Of a stretch of DNA of 64,000 nt, positions 8,923-16,507 are shown in pieces (within the stretch, counting starts at the first letter, position 1; each line of letters opens with the position of its first letter). The stretch covers positions 558,001 through 622,000 of the forward strand of contig KB906734.1 of the NCBI GenBank assembly GCA_000381585.1, read 5' to 3'. Under the pieces are notes generated by a model. The model searched no databases, had not been told where the DNA came from, and saw nothing but the letters and a program-made list of their open reading frames with translations. The stretch is from Acidobacteriaceae bacterium KBS 83 (lineage in GTDB: Bacteria > Acidobacteriota > Terriglobia > Terriglobales > Acidobacteriaceae). Both the position numbers and the translations under genes were made by a program.

Positions 8923-9670
8923 GTTGCTGCACAGGCGCGGGGCGGTCCCTATATCGCAGACGCGGCAGGTCTTCAACGGCGCGACGCAGAGTGGTTTCCC
9001 AACGGGCGTGCAACTCGAGGAGCTCAGCATCGTCGGCGGCGAAGCGGCGGTACTCGGTGAAGTCGAGTGAGCCGTCACGATAGACGAGCAGCTCGAGCGG
9101 CGGCCCTACGGTGACATTCGAGCGGATTGTGGCATCGAAGGAGAGCATCGCGTAGAGGGCGGCGACGTCGAGCGGCGTCTTGTCATAGACGATGCCGCGG
9201 TCGAGGATGGGCCGGCCGTATTTGGCTTCGCCGATCTGGAGATAGGGCGAGTCCTGGGTGGCACTGAGCGGATTGCCCTGCGGGTAGATGCAGTAGAGCG
9301 CGGACGGGCCGCCGGCCACCTGGCCGCCGAGCAGCAGGTGGATGTTGAAGTTGTAGTCGTCGCGCTCGAGGGCGGCACGATCGAGATCCGAGACGCGGCG
9401 GACGGCATCGCCGACGGCGCGCGCGGCGCCATACATGGAGTCGGCGCAGGCCAGTCCCCTGCCCTGTTGGAAGTCGTCCTGCATGAGCGTGATAGTGGAC
9501 TGGGTGAGCGAGAGGCTGCCGCTGGTGAGGAGCACGAAGGCGCGCTCGCCGGGGACGACAAAGGTGTGCATCTTGCGGCAGACGTTGACCTGGTCATAGC
9601 CCGCGTTGGTGCGGGAGTCGGAGGCCATGACGAGACCCTCCCGGGTCATGATGCCGAGACAATAGGTCAT
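8894..9670 (-). CDS. anbu: Anbu-type proteasome-like N-terminal nucleophile hydrolase
   Basis: Anbu is the ancestral beta-subunit relative of HslV and the 20S proteasome; members assemble into rings or helices and have a Thr nucleophile exposed after Met removal. An in-frame ATG exists at 9679, but the start at 9670 is preferred because it places Thr directly after Met (MTYCLG), as the family requires. Other family marks are the GLVMASDSRTNAG strand-turn with the conserved Asp/Ser (about 12-24), a downstream CRKMH containing the likely catalytic Lys, and LLTSGSLS about 47-54. The gene is divergent from the transglutaminase/ATP-grasp/alpha-E operon, the neighbourhood reported for this family. 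Its substrate is unknown. The 3' end lies in the 33-bp repeat. Confidence 0.9.
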   Translation of the reverse strand: MTYCLGIMTREGLVMASDSRTNAGYDQVNVCRKMHTFVVPGERAFVLLTSGSLSLTQSTITLMQDDFQQGRGLACADSMYGAARAVGDAVRRVSDLDRAALERDDYNFNIHLLLGGQVAGGPSALYCIYPQGNPLSATQDSPYLQIGEAKYGRPILDRGIVYDKTPLDVAALYAMLSFDATIRSNVTVGPPLELLVYRDGSLDFTEYRRFAADDAELLELHARWETTLRRAVEDLPRLRYRDRPAPVQQLLMETAARP

Positions 9671-9850
9671 GGGCTCCATAGTCTCCCAGGTGGGCGAGAA
9701 ATGCTACCGCAGGGATGAGAAAAGCAGCCGCGGATTGCGCGTTCGTGGCATCCTACATTCCCCAGAGCCTGCGGGCTCCCCGGTTTTCTGGGTGATACAG
9801 GGTAAGACCCCGCTCCGACCCACGTCGCTCGAAGCGAGCTGAACTCCACT

Positions 9851-9858
9851 AAGGAGGT
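9851..9858 (+). promoter_or_regulatory. Consensus ribosome-binding site with long spacer
   Basis: AAGGAGGT is a full anti-Shine-Dalgarno match but lies 15 nt upstream of ATG 9874. No in-frame alternative start lies between them, so the spacing is unusually long. The 194-bp divergent region to anbu (9680-9873) must also hold both promoters; no confident -35/-10 pair was picked out. Confidence 0.6.
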
Positions 9859-9873
9859 CCGACTGCTTCGCCG

Positions 9874-10701
9874 ATGAAGATTCGTTTGGGATACGACATT
9901 GCGTTTGAGACGCCACGCGAGGTGGCCATGGTGGCCCTTCTGCACGTACACCCGTCGCGGGTGCCCGACCTGCTGGAGCCGGATGAGCTGGAGACCAGCG
10001 ATGGCGTGGTGAAGGACGAATATGTGGACAGCTTTGGCAACCGCTGCACGCGGCTGGTGGCGCCGCCGGGCGAGCTCGTGCTGCGGGCCTCGACGCTGAT
10101 TGAGGACAGCGGGCTTCTGGATCCGGTGGGAACGGGCGCGGCTGAGATTCCGGTGGCGAAGCTACCGACGGAGGTCCTGCAGTTTCTGCTGGCGAGCCGG
10201 TACTGCGAGGTGGACCTGCTCTCTCCGATAGCCCATGACCTGTTTGGCGGCATCGAGCCGGGCTGGCCGCGAGTGCAGGCGATCTGCGGGTGGGTGAATT
10301 GGAAGGTCGAATTCGGGTATCCGTACGCGCGGCCGACGAAGACGGCGATGGATGTTTTTGCGGAGCGGCGTGGGGTGTGCCGAGACTTTCAGCACCTGGC
10401 CATCACTTTTTGCCGGGCGATGAATATTCCGGCGCGCTATGCGACCGGGTACCTGGGCGACATCGGGGTACCGCCGTCGGATACACCGATGGACTTCAGC
10501 GCATGGTTCGAGGTGTGGCTGGGGGACCGCTGGTGGACGCTGGATGCACGCCATAACCATCCGCGGATTGGCCGCGTGCTGATGGCGACGGGACGGGATG
10601 CGTCTGATGTGGCGCTGACGACGGCATTCGGCTCAGCGACGTTGAAGAAATTTTACGTGGTGAGCGATGAGGTGAAGGCAACCGAGGAGGCGACGGCATG
10701 A
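9874..10701 (+). CDS. Transglutaminase-like cysteine protease, first copy
   Basis: This 275-residue protein has a bacterial transglutaminase-like N-terminal beta region (about 1-130) and a papain-fold core with the nucleophile Cys169 in [10 protein letters not shown] and an Asp near 224 in TLDARHN. At the position where the core usually has His before Ala-Trp, the sequence reads [10 protein letters not shown], so Ser209 replaces or displaces the expected His. The family cleaves or forms isopeptide/amide bonds. No signal peptide is seen, so it should act in the cytoplasm. It heads the operon and overlaps the ATP-grasp start by four bases (ATGA). Either catalysis uses another residue, as some relatives in this gene context may, or this copy is weakened. 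Confidence 0.88.
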   Translation: MKIRLGYDIAFETPREVAMVALLHVHPSRVPDLLEPDELETSDGVVKDEYVDSFGNRCTRLVAPPGELVLRASTLIEDSGLLDPVGTGAAEIPVAKLPTEVLQFLLASRYCEVDLLSPIAHDLFGGIEPGWPRVQAICGWVNWKVEFGYPYARPTKTAMDVFAERRGVCRDFQHLAITFCRAMNIPARYATGYLGDIGVPPSDTPMDFSAWFEVWLGDRWWTLDARHNHPRIGRVLMATGRDASDVALTTAFGSATLKKFYVVSDEVKATEEATA

Positions 10702-12254
10702 GCCTCGAACGGTTAAGTCCGGCAGGCGCGGAGATGGAACACGGACAGAGCCAGCTGTTCAACGACGCGGAGCATTTTCGCAACTCCATGCTGCGCAAGT
10801 ACGTGCTGGATGGCGCCTACGACGAGATGTTCACCGCAGAGGGCGAGGCGCGGGCGCACTATCGTCGATTGCTGGATATGTTTGCGCATATGCCGCAGGA
10901 GGAGATTGAACGCTGCAAGAAGGCAGCGGATTTGTCGTTCCTGACGCAAGGCATCACCTTCACGGTGTACGGGGAGGAGCAAGGGACGGAGCGGGTGTTT
11001 CCCTACGACGTGGTGCCACGCGTGATCAGCAACACGGAGTGGACGCATATTGAGCGCGGGCTGGTGCAGCGGATCGCCGCGCTGAACATGTTCCTGCACG
11101 ATGTGTACAACGACGGTCGCATTCTGGCCGACGGCAAAGTCCCGCGAGAGGTGGTGTACACGTGCCGGCACTTCCGCCGAGAGATGCGCGGGCTGCAGGT
11201 GCCGCGCAACATCTATATCGCGGTGAGCGGCACCGACCTGCTCCGCATCCAGTCGGGTGAGTTCGTAGTGCTGGAAGACAACCTGCGCGTGCCGAGCGGC
11301 GTGAGCTACATGCTGACGAGCCGGCGCGTGATGAAGCGGATTTTTCCGCAGCTCTTTCGCGCCTACGATGTGCGGCCGATTGAACATTATTCGCAGGTGC
11401 TGCTGGCGACGCTGCGTTCGCTGGCGCCGGAAGGGCGGCCGGAGCCGACGATCGTAGTGCTGACGCCGGGAGTCTTCAACTCCGCGTATTTCGAACACAC
11501 CTACCTGGCGCGCCAGATGGGCATTGAGCTGGTGGAAGGGCGCGACCTGGTGATCCACGACAACGTGGTGTACATGCGCACCACGGCGGGGTTGAAGCGG
11601 GTGGATGTGATCTACCGGCGCGTAGATGACGACTTCATAGATCCGCTGGCATTTCGCGCGGAGTCGATGCTGGGCGCAGCAGGGCTGTTCAATGCGTACC
11701 GCGCGGGAAATGTCACTCTGGCGAATGCATTTGGCACGGGACTCGCAGACGACAAGGCGATCTACGCGTATGTGCCGGAGATTATCCGCTACTACATGGA
11801 CGAGGAGCCGCTGCTGAACAACGTGGAGACGTTCCTGATGTCGAACCCGGTGCACCGGCAGCACACGCTTGAGAACCTGGACAAGCTGGTGGTGAAGGCG
11901 GTGGGCGAGTCCGGCGGATACGGCATGCTGATCGGACCGCAAAGCACAGCGGCACAGCGCGAGGAATTTCGAAGGCGCATCGAAGCTGACCCGCGCAACT
12001 ACATCGCACAGCCGACGCTGGAGTTCTCGCGCGCGCCGTGCCTGATGGAGGGCGGCATCCAGGCGCGGCATGTGGACCTGCGGCCGTACATATTGTTCGG
12101 CGACAAGGCGACGGTGGTGCCGGGCGGCCTGACGCGCGTGGCGCTCAAGGAAGGTTCGCTGGTGGTGAACTCGTCGCAGGGCGGGGGCAGCAAAGATACG
12201 TGGGTTGTCAACGATCAGAGCGAAGGAACAGAAGATGCTTTCACGCGTAGCTGA
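10698..12254 (+). CDS. Circularly permuted ATP-grasp ligase
   Basis: This 518-residue protein belongs by eye to the circularly permuted ATP-grasp family (DUF404/DUF407, COG2308), proposed to form amide bonds between amino acids or peptides using ATP. Recognisable runs are [47 protein letters not shown] (about 195-208), [11 protein letters not shown] and, near the C-terminus, [16 protein letters not shown] (about 400-415), likely part of the nucleotide site. It overlaps the upstream transglutaminase by four bases and the downstream alpha-E gene by 20 bases, implying coupled translation. Product and acceptor substrate are unknown. Confidence 0.9.
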   Translation: MSLERLSPAGAEMEHGQSQLFNDAEHFRNSMLRKYVLDGAYDEMFTAEGEARAHYRRLLDMFAHMPQEEIERCKKAADLSFLTQGITFTVYGEEQGTERVFPYDVVPRVISNTEWTHIERGLVQRIAALNMFLHDVYNDGRILADGKVPREVVYTCRHFRREMRGLQVPRNIYIAVSGTDLLRIQSGEFVVLEDNLRVPSGVSYMLTSRRVMKRIFPQLFRAYDVRPIEHYSQVLLATLRSLAPEGRPEPTIVVLTPGVFNSAYFEHTYLARQMGIELVEGRDLVIHDNVVYMRTTAGLKRVDVIYRRVDDDFIDPLAFRAESMLGAAGLFNAYRAGNVTLANAFGTGLADDKAIYAYVPEIIRYYMDEEPLLNNVETFLMSNPVHRQHTLENLDKLVVKAVGESGGYGMLIGPQSTAAQREEFRRRIEADPRNYIAQPTLEFSRAPCLMEGGIQARHVDLRPYILFGDKATVVPGGLTRVALKEGSLVVNSSQGGGSKDTWVVNDQSEGTEDAFTRS

Positions 12255-13212
12255 CAGCTTGTACTGGATGAGCCGTTACCTGGAACGGGCGGAGCACACG
12301 GTGCGGCTGATCGATGTGAATATGAGCTTGATGCTGGACGAGGCGAGCACCACGGCGAACCTGAGCCTAGAGCGCCGGTGGAAGCGCGTGCTAGCGTGCC
12401 TGGGCCATCCGGGGCAGATTGAGTGGAACGGTGACTTTTATCAACTGACGCACGATCTGACCTTCAGCACGCGCAGCCACGCGGCGATTGTGAATTCGAT
12501 TGCGCAGGCGCGCGAGAATGCGCGGCAGGTGCGTGATGAGCTGAGCTCTGAGCAGTGGCAGCAGTTGAATCGGCTGTACCACAGCATGACAGCGGCACAG
12601 CGAGAGGTAAGCTCCTACAACGCGCTTACCAACTTTCTGCCGACGGTGGTGTATGACCTGCACCAGTTCCAGGGAGTGACCGATTCGACGATGAGCCATG
12701 GAGAGGGCTGGCAGTTCATCCAACTGGGACGTTATATCGAGCGTGCCGCGGCAACGACAACGCTGATGGATGTGTACCATCGGGAGCGCTTCGATCCGCC
12801 GAATAGTACTTCCGCCGGTTACGAATTTCTGGAAGGAGCGGGTCTTTTGCGCTGCTGCAGCGCCTTTGAAGCGTACTGCAATGCGTACACGGCAGACTTT
12901 ACACCGGAGCGCATCACGGAGTTCCTGCTGTTGAATCCGGACTTTCCGCACTCAGTGCGCTACTCGGTGGATTGCCTGCGCAGCGCGCTGATGGCGATTG
13001 GCTCCAAGAGCGGGCTGCATGTGGCCGATGAACTGGTGCGGGTCTCCGGCCGGCTGCAGGCCTCACTGAGCTTTGTCGATATTGATGACGTGCTTTCGCA
13101 GGATGTCGGCGCGTATCTGTCGAACATTCTGCAGCAGTGCCGGCAGGTGCATGAGCGCGTCTTCCGCTTGTATATCCAGTACTCGACGCAGACGGCGCTG
13201 GCGATGAACTGA
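12235..13212 (+). CDS. Alpha-E domain protein
   Basis: This 325-residue mostly helical protein matches the alpha-E family (DUF403), found almost always beside circularly permuted ATP-grasp proteins and thought to be its partner, perhaps binding the substrate or an intermediate. ATG 12235 is chosen over the longer frame from 12205 because the family begins [20 protein letters not shown] and a GAAGGAA ribosome-binding site precedes it. Other visible marks are [17 protein letters not shown] (about 144-160) and [14 protein letters not shown] just after. It overlaps the ATP-grasp gene by 20 bp, and the second transglutaminase follows 13 bp later. Confidence 0.9.
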   Translation: MLSRVADSLYWMSRYLERAEHTVRLIDVNMSLMLDEASTTANLSLERRWKRVLACLGHPGQIEWNGDFYQLTHDLTFSTRSHAAIVNSIAQARENARQVRDELSSEQWQQLNRLYHSMTAAQREVSSYNALTNFLPTVVYDLHQFQGVTDSTMSHGEGWQFIQLGRYIERAAATTTLMDVYHRERFDPPNSTSAGYEFLEGAGLLRCCSAFEAYCNAYTADFTPERITEFLLLNPDFPHSVRYSVDCLRSALMAIGSKSGLHVADELVRVSGRLQASLSFVDIDDVLSQDVGAYLSNILQQCRQVHERVFRLYIQYSTQTALAMN

Positions 13213-13225
13213 GGGAACAGCCGAT

Positions 13226-14227
13226 ATGAGGTATTACTCGATCCAGCATTTGACGCGCTTCGATTATGCGCACTCGGTATGTGAGAGTGCGATGGAGGTC
13301 CGGATGCAGCCGCGGGGCGACGGCAACCAGCGGTGCCTCACGTTTTCGCTGTCGGTGAGCCCGCGCTGCCGCGTCTTCTCCTATCGTGATCATCTCGCAA
13401 ACCAGGTACATCACTTCGATATTCCAGGCGATCACCGGCAACTGGTGATTGTTGCGCATTCCCTGGTGGAGCAGCAGCCACTGGGCCAGATACCGAACCG
13501 GCTGACGCCGGCGGCGTGGCAGGAGCTGGATGTGCTGCTGGCGCAGGGGGACTTCTGGGAGATGCTGCTGCCGAGCACCTTCGCCGAGCCAACGGAGGCG
13601 CTGCGCGCGCTGGCGGCGGAGTGGCGGATTACGCGGCGTGACGATCCACTTTCGATGCTGCACGAGATCAGCCGGAACGTCTTCAACAACTTCGAATATC
13701 TTCCACGCAGCACGAAGGTGGATTCGCCGATCGATGTGGCGCTGGGCGCGAGGCGTGGCGTGTGCCAGGACTTTGCGCACATCATGATTGCACTGGCGCG
13801 GATGGTGGGGATTCCCTGCCGCTATGTGAGCGGTTATCTGTGCCATGGCGATGAGCCGGAGATCGGCAGCGATGAGCGGAACGCGCCGAGCGCCACGCAT
13901 GCGTGGGTGGAGGCTTTTCTGCCGCGGCTGGGCTGGGTGGGATTCGATCCGACGAATGACCTGGTGGCGAACGACCGACATATCCGCACGGCGCTGGGAC
14001 GCGACTATGCCGACGTGCCGCCAACGCATGGTGTGTATCGCGGCAAGACGGAGAGCGAGCTGAGCGTGGCGGTGCATGTCGAGTCATCTGACACAGCGCC
14101 GTCGTTTGACGAGACGATGCCGGTGCCGGAGGACTGGTCGATGGTGGTGGAACGGGCACACGAGCCACTGCCGCTGGCCTCGCCGCTGCTGCAGATCCAG
14201 CAGATGCAACAGCAGCAGCAGCAGTGA
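13226..14227 (+). CDS. Transglutaminase-like cysteine protease, second copy, poly-Q tail
   Basis: This 333-residue protein has an N-terminal transglutaminase-associated beta domain (about 1-85) and a complete catalytic triad: Cys180 in RRGVCQDFAH, His225 in ATHAWVEAF and Asp241 in GFDPTND. It is the better-preserved of the two transglutaminases in the operon. The C-terminus is low complexity, ending LLQIQQMQQQQQQ. The six-glutamine run at 14207-14224 is one CAA followed by five CAG codons directly before TGA, so the tail could change length by slippage. No signal peptide is visible. A bidirectional terminator follows. Likely role: cleavage or transfer of peptide bonds made by the ATP-grasp ligase, by inference from context. 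Confidence 0.9.
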   Translation: MRYYSIQHLTRFDYAHSVCESAMEVRMQPRGDGNQRCLTFSLSVSPRCRVFSYRDHLANQVHHFDIPGDHRQLVIVAHSLVEQQPLGQIPNRLTPAAWQELDVLLAQGDFWEMLLPSTFAEPTEALRALAAEWRITRRDDPLSMLHEISRNVFNNFEYLPRSTKVDSPIDVALGARRGVCQDFAHIMIALARMVGIPCRYVSGYLCHGDEPEIGSDERNAPSATHAWVEAFLPRLGWVGFDPTNDLVANDRHIRTALGRDYADVPPTHGVYRGKTESELSVAVHVESSDTAPSFDETMPVPEDWSMVVERAHEPLPLASPLLQIQQMQQQQQQ

Positions 14228-14276
14228 CGCTACATCGTTTTCACAAATACTATGTCCCCACTCACATCTGCGAGGA

Positions 14277-14302
14277 GCAGCTTTTCTTAACGGAAAAGCT
14301 GC
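14277..14302. terminator. Bidirectional terminator between converging genes
   Basis: A 10-bp perfect stem (14277-14286 with 14293-14302) and 6-nt loop, with internal TTTT/AAAA arms and a following GTTT, lies between the ends of the transglutaminase operon and the ridA-like gene. Confidence 0.8.
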
Positions 14303-14343
14303 GTTTGGCAGCTATTACAGGTCTTGCGCTCTTGTGAAAACAG

Positions 14344-14811
14344 TCAGGGCTTGACGGCGATGACTTCGATCTCGACCAGTGCTCCGGGGGCGGCGAGCGC
14401 GGCTACCTGCATTGCGGAGCGAGCGGGCTTGTTGGGCTGATCTTTCGTGCCGAAGAACTGCGTGTAGCCGGCCATGAAGCCGGCGAAATCCATCTTGCCG
14501 GTCGCTGGGTCGGCGGCGAGATAGACGTGCATCATGACGACGTCGCCGAGGGTGAGTTTTTGTGCGGCGAGCGTCTTCTGGATGGCCTGGATTGCACCGA
14601 CTGTCTGCGCTTTCGTGTCCTTCGCGGGAGGCTTGCCGAAATCGGGATCGAGCGTGCCGCTGAGATAGAGCGTGTTGCCGACCCATACGCCCTGCGAGAT
14701 AGGAAAGGGTGAGTTGTTGGGCAGCGGGATACGGGTGGGACGCTGCGCGACCGCTGCGAAGGCGAGGACGGCGAGCGCGGCAAGAACGACAACGGAGCGA
14801 AAACTACGCAA
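14344..14811 (-). CDS. Exported RidA-like (YjgF/UK114) protein
   Basis: RidA proteins hydrolyse reactive enamine/imine intermediates to ketoacids and ammonia. This 155-residue copy has a signal peptide (RSVVVLAALAVLAFAAVAQ), which is unusual since most RidA proteins are cytoplasmic. The RidA core shows VGNTLYLSG, a central VVMMHVYLA and the C-terminal GALVEIEVIAV. The frame is open to 14841, but TTG 14811 is chosen because AGGAGG sits 5 nt upstream and the signal peptide then starts MRSFRS. The start overlaps the end of the upstream amine oxidase gene by eight bases, so the two are co-transcribed and probably translationally coupled. The expected catalytic arginine should be checked by alignment. 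Confidence 0.85.
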   Translation of the reverse strand: MRSFRSVVVLAALAVLAFAAVAQRPTRIPLPNNSPFPISQGVWVGNTLYLSGTLDPDFGKPPAKDTKAQTVGAIQAIQKTLAAQKLTLGDVVMMHVYLAADPATGKMDFAGFMAGYTQFFGTKDQPNKPARSAMQVAALAAPGALVEIEVIAVKP

Positions 14812-16369
14812 GAGTTCCTCCTGGTTGGACCTGCTGTCCAATCATGTTGACGGCGCGGATTCCGGATAGCGCGGCGCCCTCCTGCCAGCCGACGATGTGG
14901 CTGGTGTGGTCGCCGGCGAAGTATACGCGGCGGTCTGCCTGGGTCATGGTGGCGTAGTCCTTGGGATCCTGGCGCCCGAAGCCGCTGATCCATGAACCGA
15001 GATTGAAAGGGATGTTGCCCCAGCTTACGTAGACCGGGTCCCGCAGCTCTTTGCCGCGGCCGGGAAAGAGTTTTTCGACGGCTTGGCGTGAGGCGTCGAG
15101 CTTGACCTCGATGGTGGGCAGCTTGCCGAACGGCGTGCCGTTCTCAATGCTGTAGCCGCTGACGATGGCGCCGCGCGGCGAGAAGAGTCCGTAGCTCGGG
15201 TACCAGACGACGTCGACGGTCTGGTTCAGGAACGAAAGGCCGCCGTAGACGTTTTCATCCTGCTCCCAGAAACGGCGCGACTGCCAGGCAATCTTGTAGG
15301 CGGAGTCGTAGCTGGCGTGCTGGATGACAGCTTCAACCGCGGGCGAGAAGTCGGCATCGACGTTTTTGAGCGTGGTGAGGGGCATGGCGCAGATGCAGTA
15401 GTCGGCATTGATGGTTTCGACGCGGCCGCTGATGCGGTCCTTATAGGAGACGCTTACGCCGGTGCCGGATTGGCGGATAAGCATGACCTGCGCGTTGTTG
15501 CGGATGATGCTCGCGAGCTTCTTCTCGAAGGCCCGCGGAATCTGGTCCATGCCGCCGACGGGCTGGAACATGGTGGCCTGCCAGTCGATGATGTCCTCGG
15601 TGAGCAGGCCGTTCCACAGGTCTGCATCGAGCAGCGCGTGCATGGACAGCGGATCGCGCGGCACGCCGGTTTGCGGTCCGGCGCCGGGCAGCACTTTGTA
15701 GCCGGAGCGCTCGGTGCCGGTGAATCTACCGTCCGGTTTGAGATCGCCGTATTGGGTGAGGAATTTGAGCATGCGCTCTTTGTCTTCTGTGCTGAGCTCC
15801 TGATCGAGCGCGCCCTGGCGAATGCATTTCGAGAGCAGCTCGGAGACGTGGCCGCGCGTGTCATTGACCATCTGGCGTTGCTCGACCGGCTTGCCGTCGT
15901 TGAACTTGTCACATTGCAGAAGCGAGGAGCGTGAGGTGTTGATCTCGACTTCGAGAGGAACGCCGAGCTCGTGGCAGTAGTTCAGCATGTGGGTGTGGAT
16001 AGAGGGCAGACGCGCGGGACCAGCGTTGAAGTAGAGACCTTCGTCGAAGGCGCAGGTCTGTTCCGTACCGTCGGCAAAGCTGACGCGGCTTCCGCGGCGA
16101 ATGGTCCAGTTGCGGCCACCGACACGATCGCGCGCTTCAAGCACGGTGCAGGTGTAGCCGAGCTTGGTCATCTCGTAAGCGGAGACGAGACCGGCAATGC
16201 CGCCGCCGAGGATGATGACCCGCGTGCCGTGGCCGGAGACACCGCGGATGGCTTGCGCTTTGGTTGCCGCGATGGGCAGCAGACCGAGTGCCTGCATCAT
16301 GGTGAAGGCGGCGCTGTAGCCGCCAACCTGCCCTACACGGAAGAGAAACTGACGCCGGGTGAGTGCCAT
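14804..16369 (-). CDS. Tat-exported flavin amine oxidase
   Basis: This 521-residue FAD enzyme of the monoamine/L-amino-acid oxidase family oxidises an amine to an imine with release of H2O2. The N-terminus is a twin-arginine signal (LTRRQFLFRVG, hydrophobic stretch to about residue 38, ending ATKAQA). The FAD dinucleotide loop is VIILGGGIAGLVSAYE (about 51-66) followed by EARDRVGGRNW. The C-terminal flavin-contact segment is VYFAGDHTSHIVGWQEGA. The ribosome-binding site AAGGA precedes ATG 16369. The overlapping downstream gene is an exported RidA, a natural partner for removing the imine product. The substrate amine is not evident. Confidence 0.9.
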   Translation of the reverse strand: MALTRRQFLFRVGQVGGYSAAFTMMQALGLLPIAATKAQAIRGVSGHGTRVIILGGGIAGLVSAYEMTKLGYTCTVLEARDRVGGRNWTIRRGSRVSFADGTEQTCAFDEGLYFNAGPARLPSIHTHMLNYCHELGVPLEVEINTSRSSLLQCDKFNDGKPVEQRQMVNDTRGHVSELLSKCIRQGALDQELSTEDKERMLKFLTQYGDLKPDGRFTGTERSGYKVLPGAGPQTGVPRDPLSMHALLDADLWNGLLTEDIIDWQATMFQPVGGMDQIPRAFEKKLASIIRNNAQVMLIRQSGTGVSVSYKDRISGRVETINADYCICAMPLTTLKNVDADFSPAVEAVIQHASYDSAYKIAWQSRRFWEQDENVYGGLSFLNQTVDVVWYPSYGLFSPRGAIVSGYSIENGTPFGKLPTIEVKLDASRQAVEKLFPGRGKELRDPVYVSWGNIPFNLGSWISGFGRQDPKDYATMTQADRRVYFAGDHTSHIVGWQEGAALSGIRAVNMIGQQVQPGGTLA

Positions 16370-16507
16370 ACATATTCCTTTTGCTGGAGCCCACTTGAGC
16401 CCAAATGTAGTCCTGATAGACGAGCTTTGTCAGAGCAAAAGAGTGCGACACGGCCGCCAAGGAGGCAAACAGCAACCGTGCCGCGGGGGAGAGAACACCT
16501 TGCGCCC

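Noticed and set aside
10713-12071. 452-residue minus-strand open frame opposite the ATP-grasp gene
   Set aside because: Composition typical of an antisense shadow; the plus-strand protein is clearly conserved.
12914-14077. 387-residue minus-strand open frame across alpha-E and transglutaminase
   Set aside because: Spans two real genes antisense and has no recognisable sequence.
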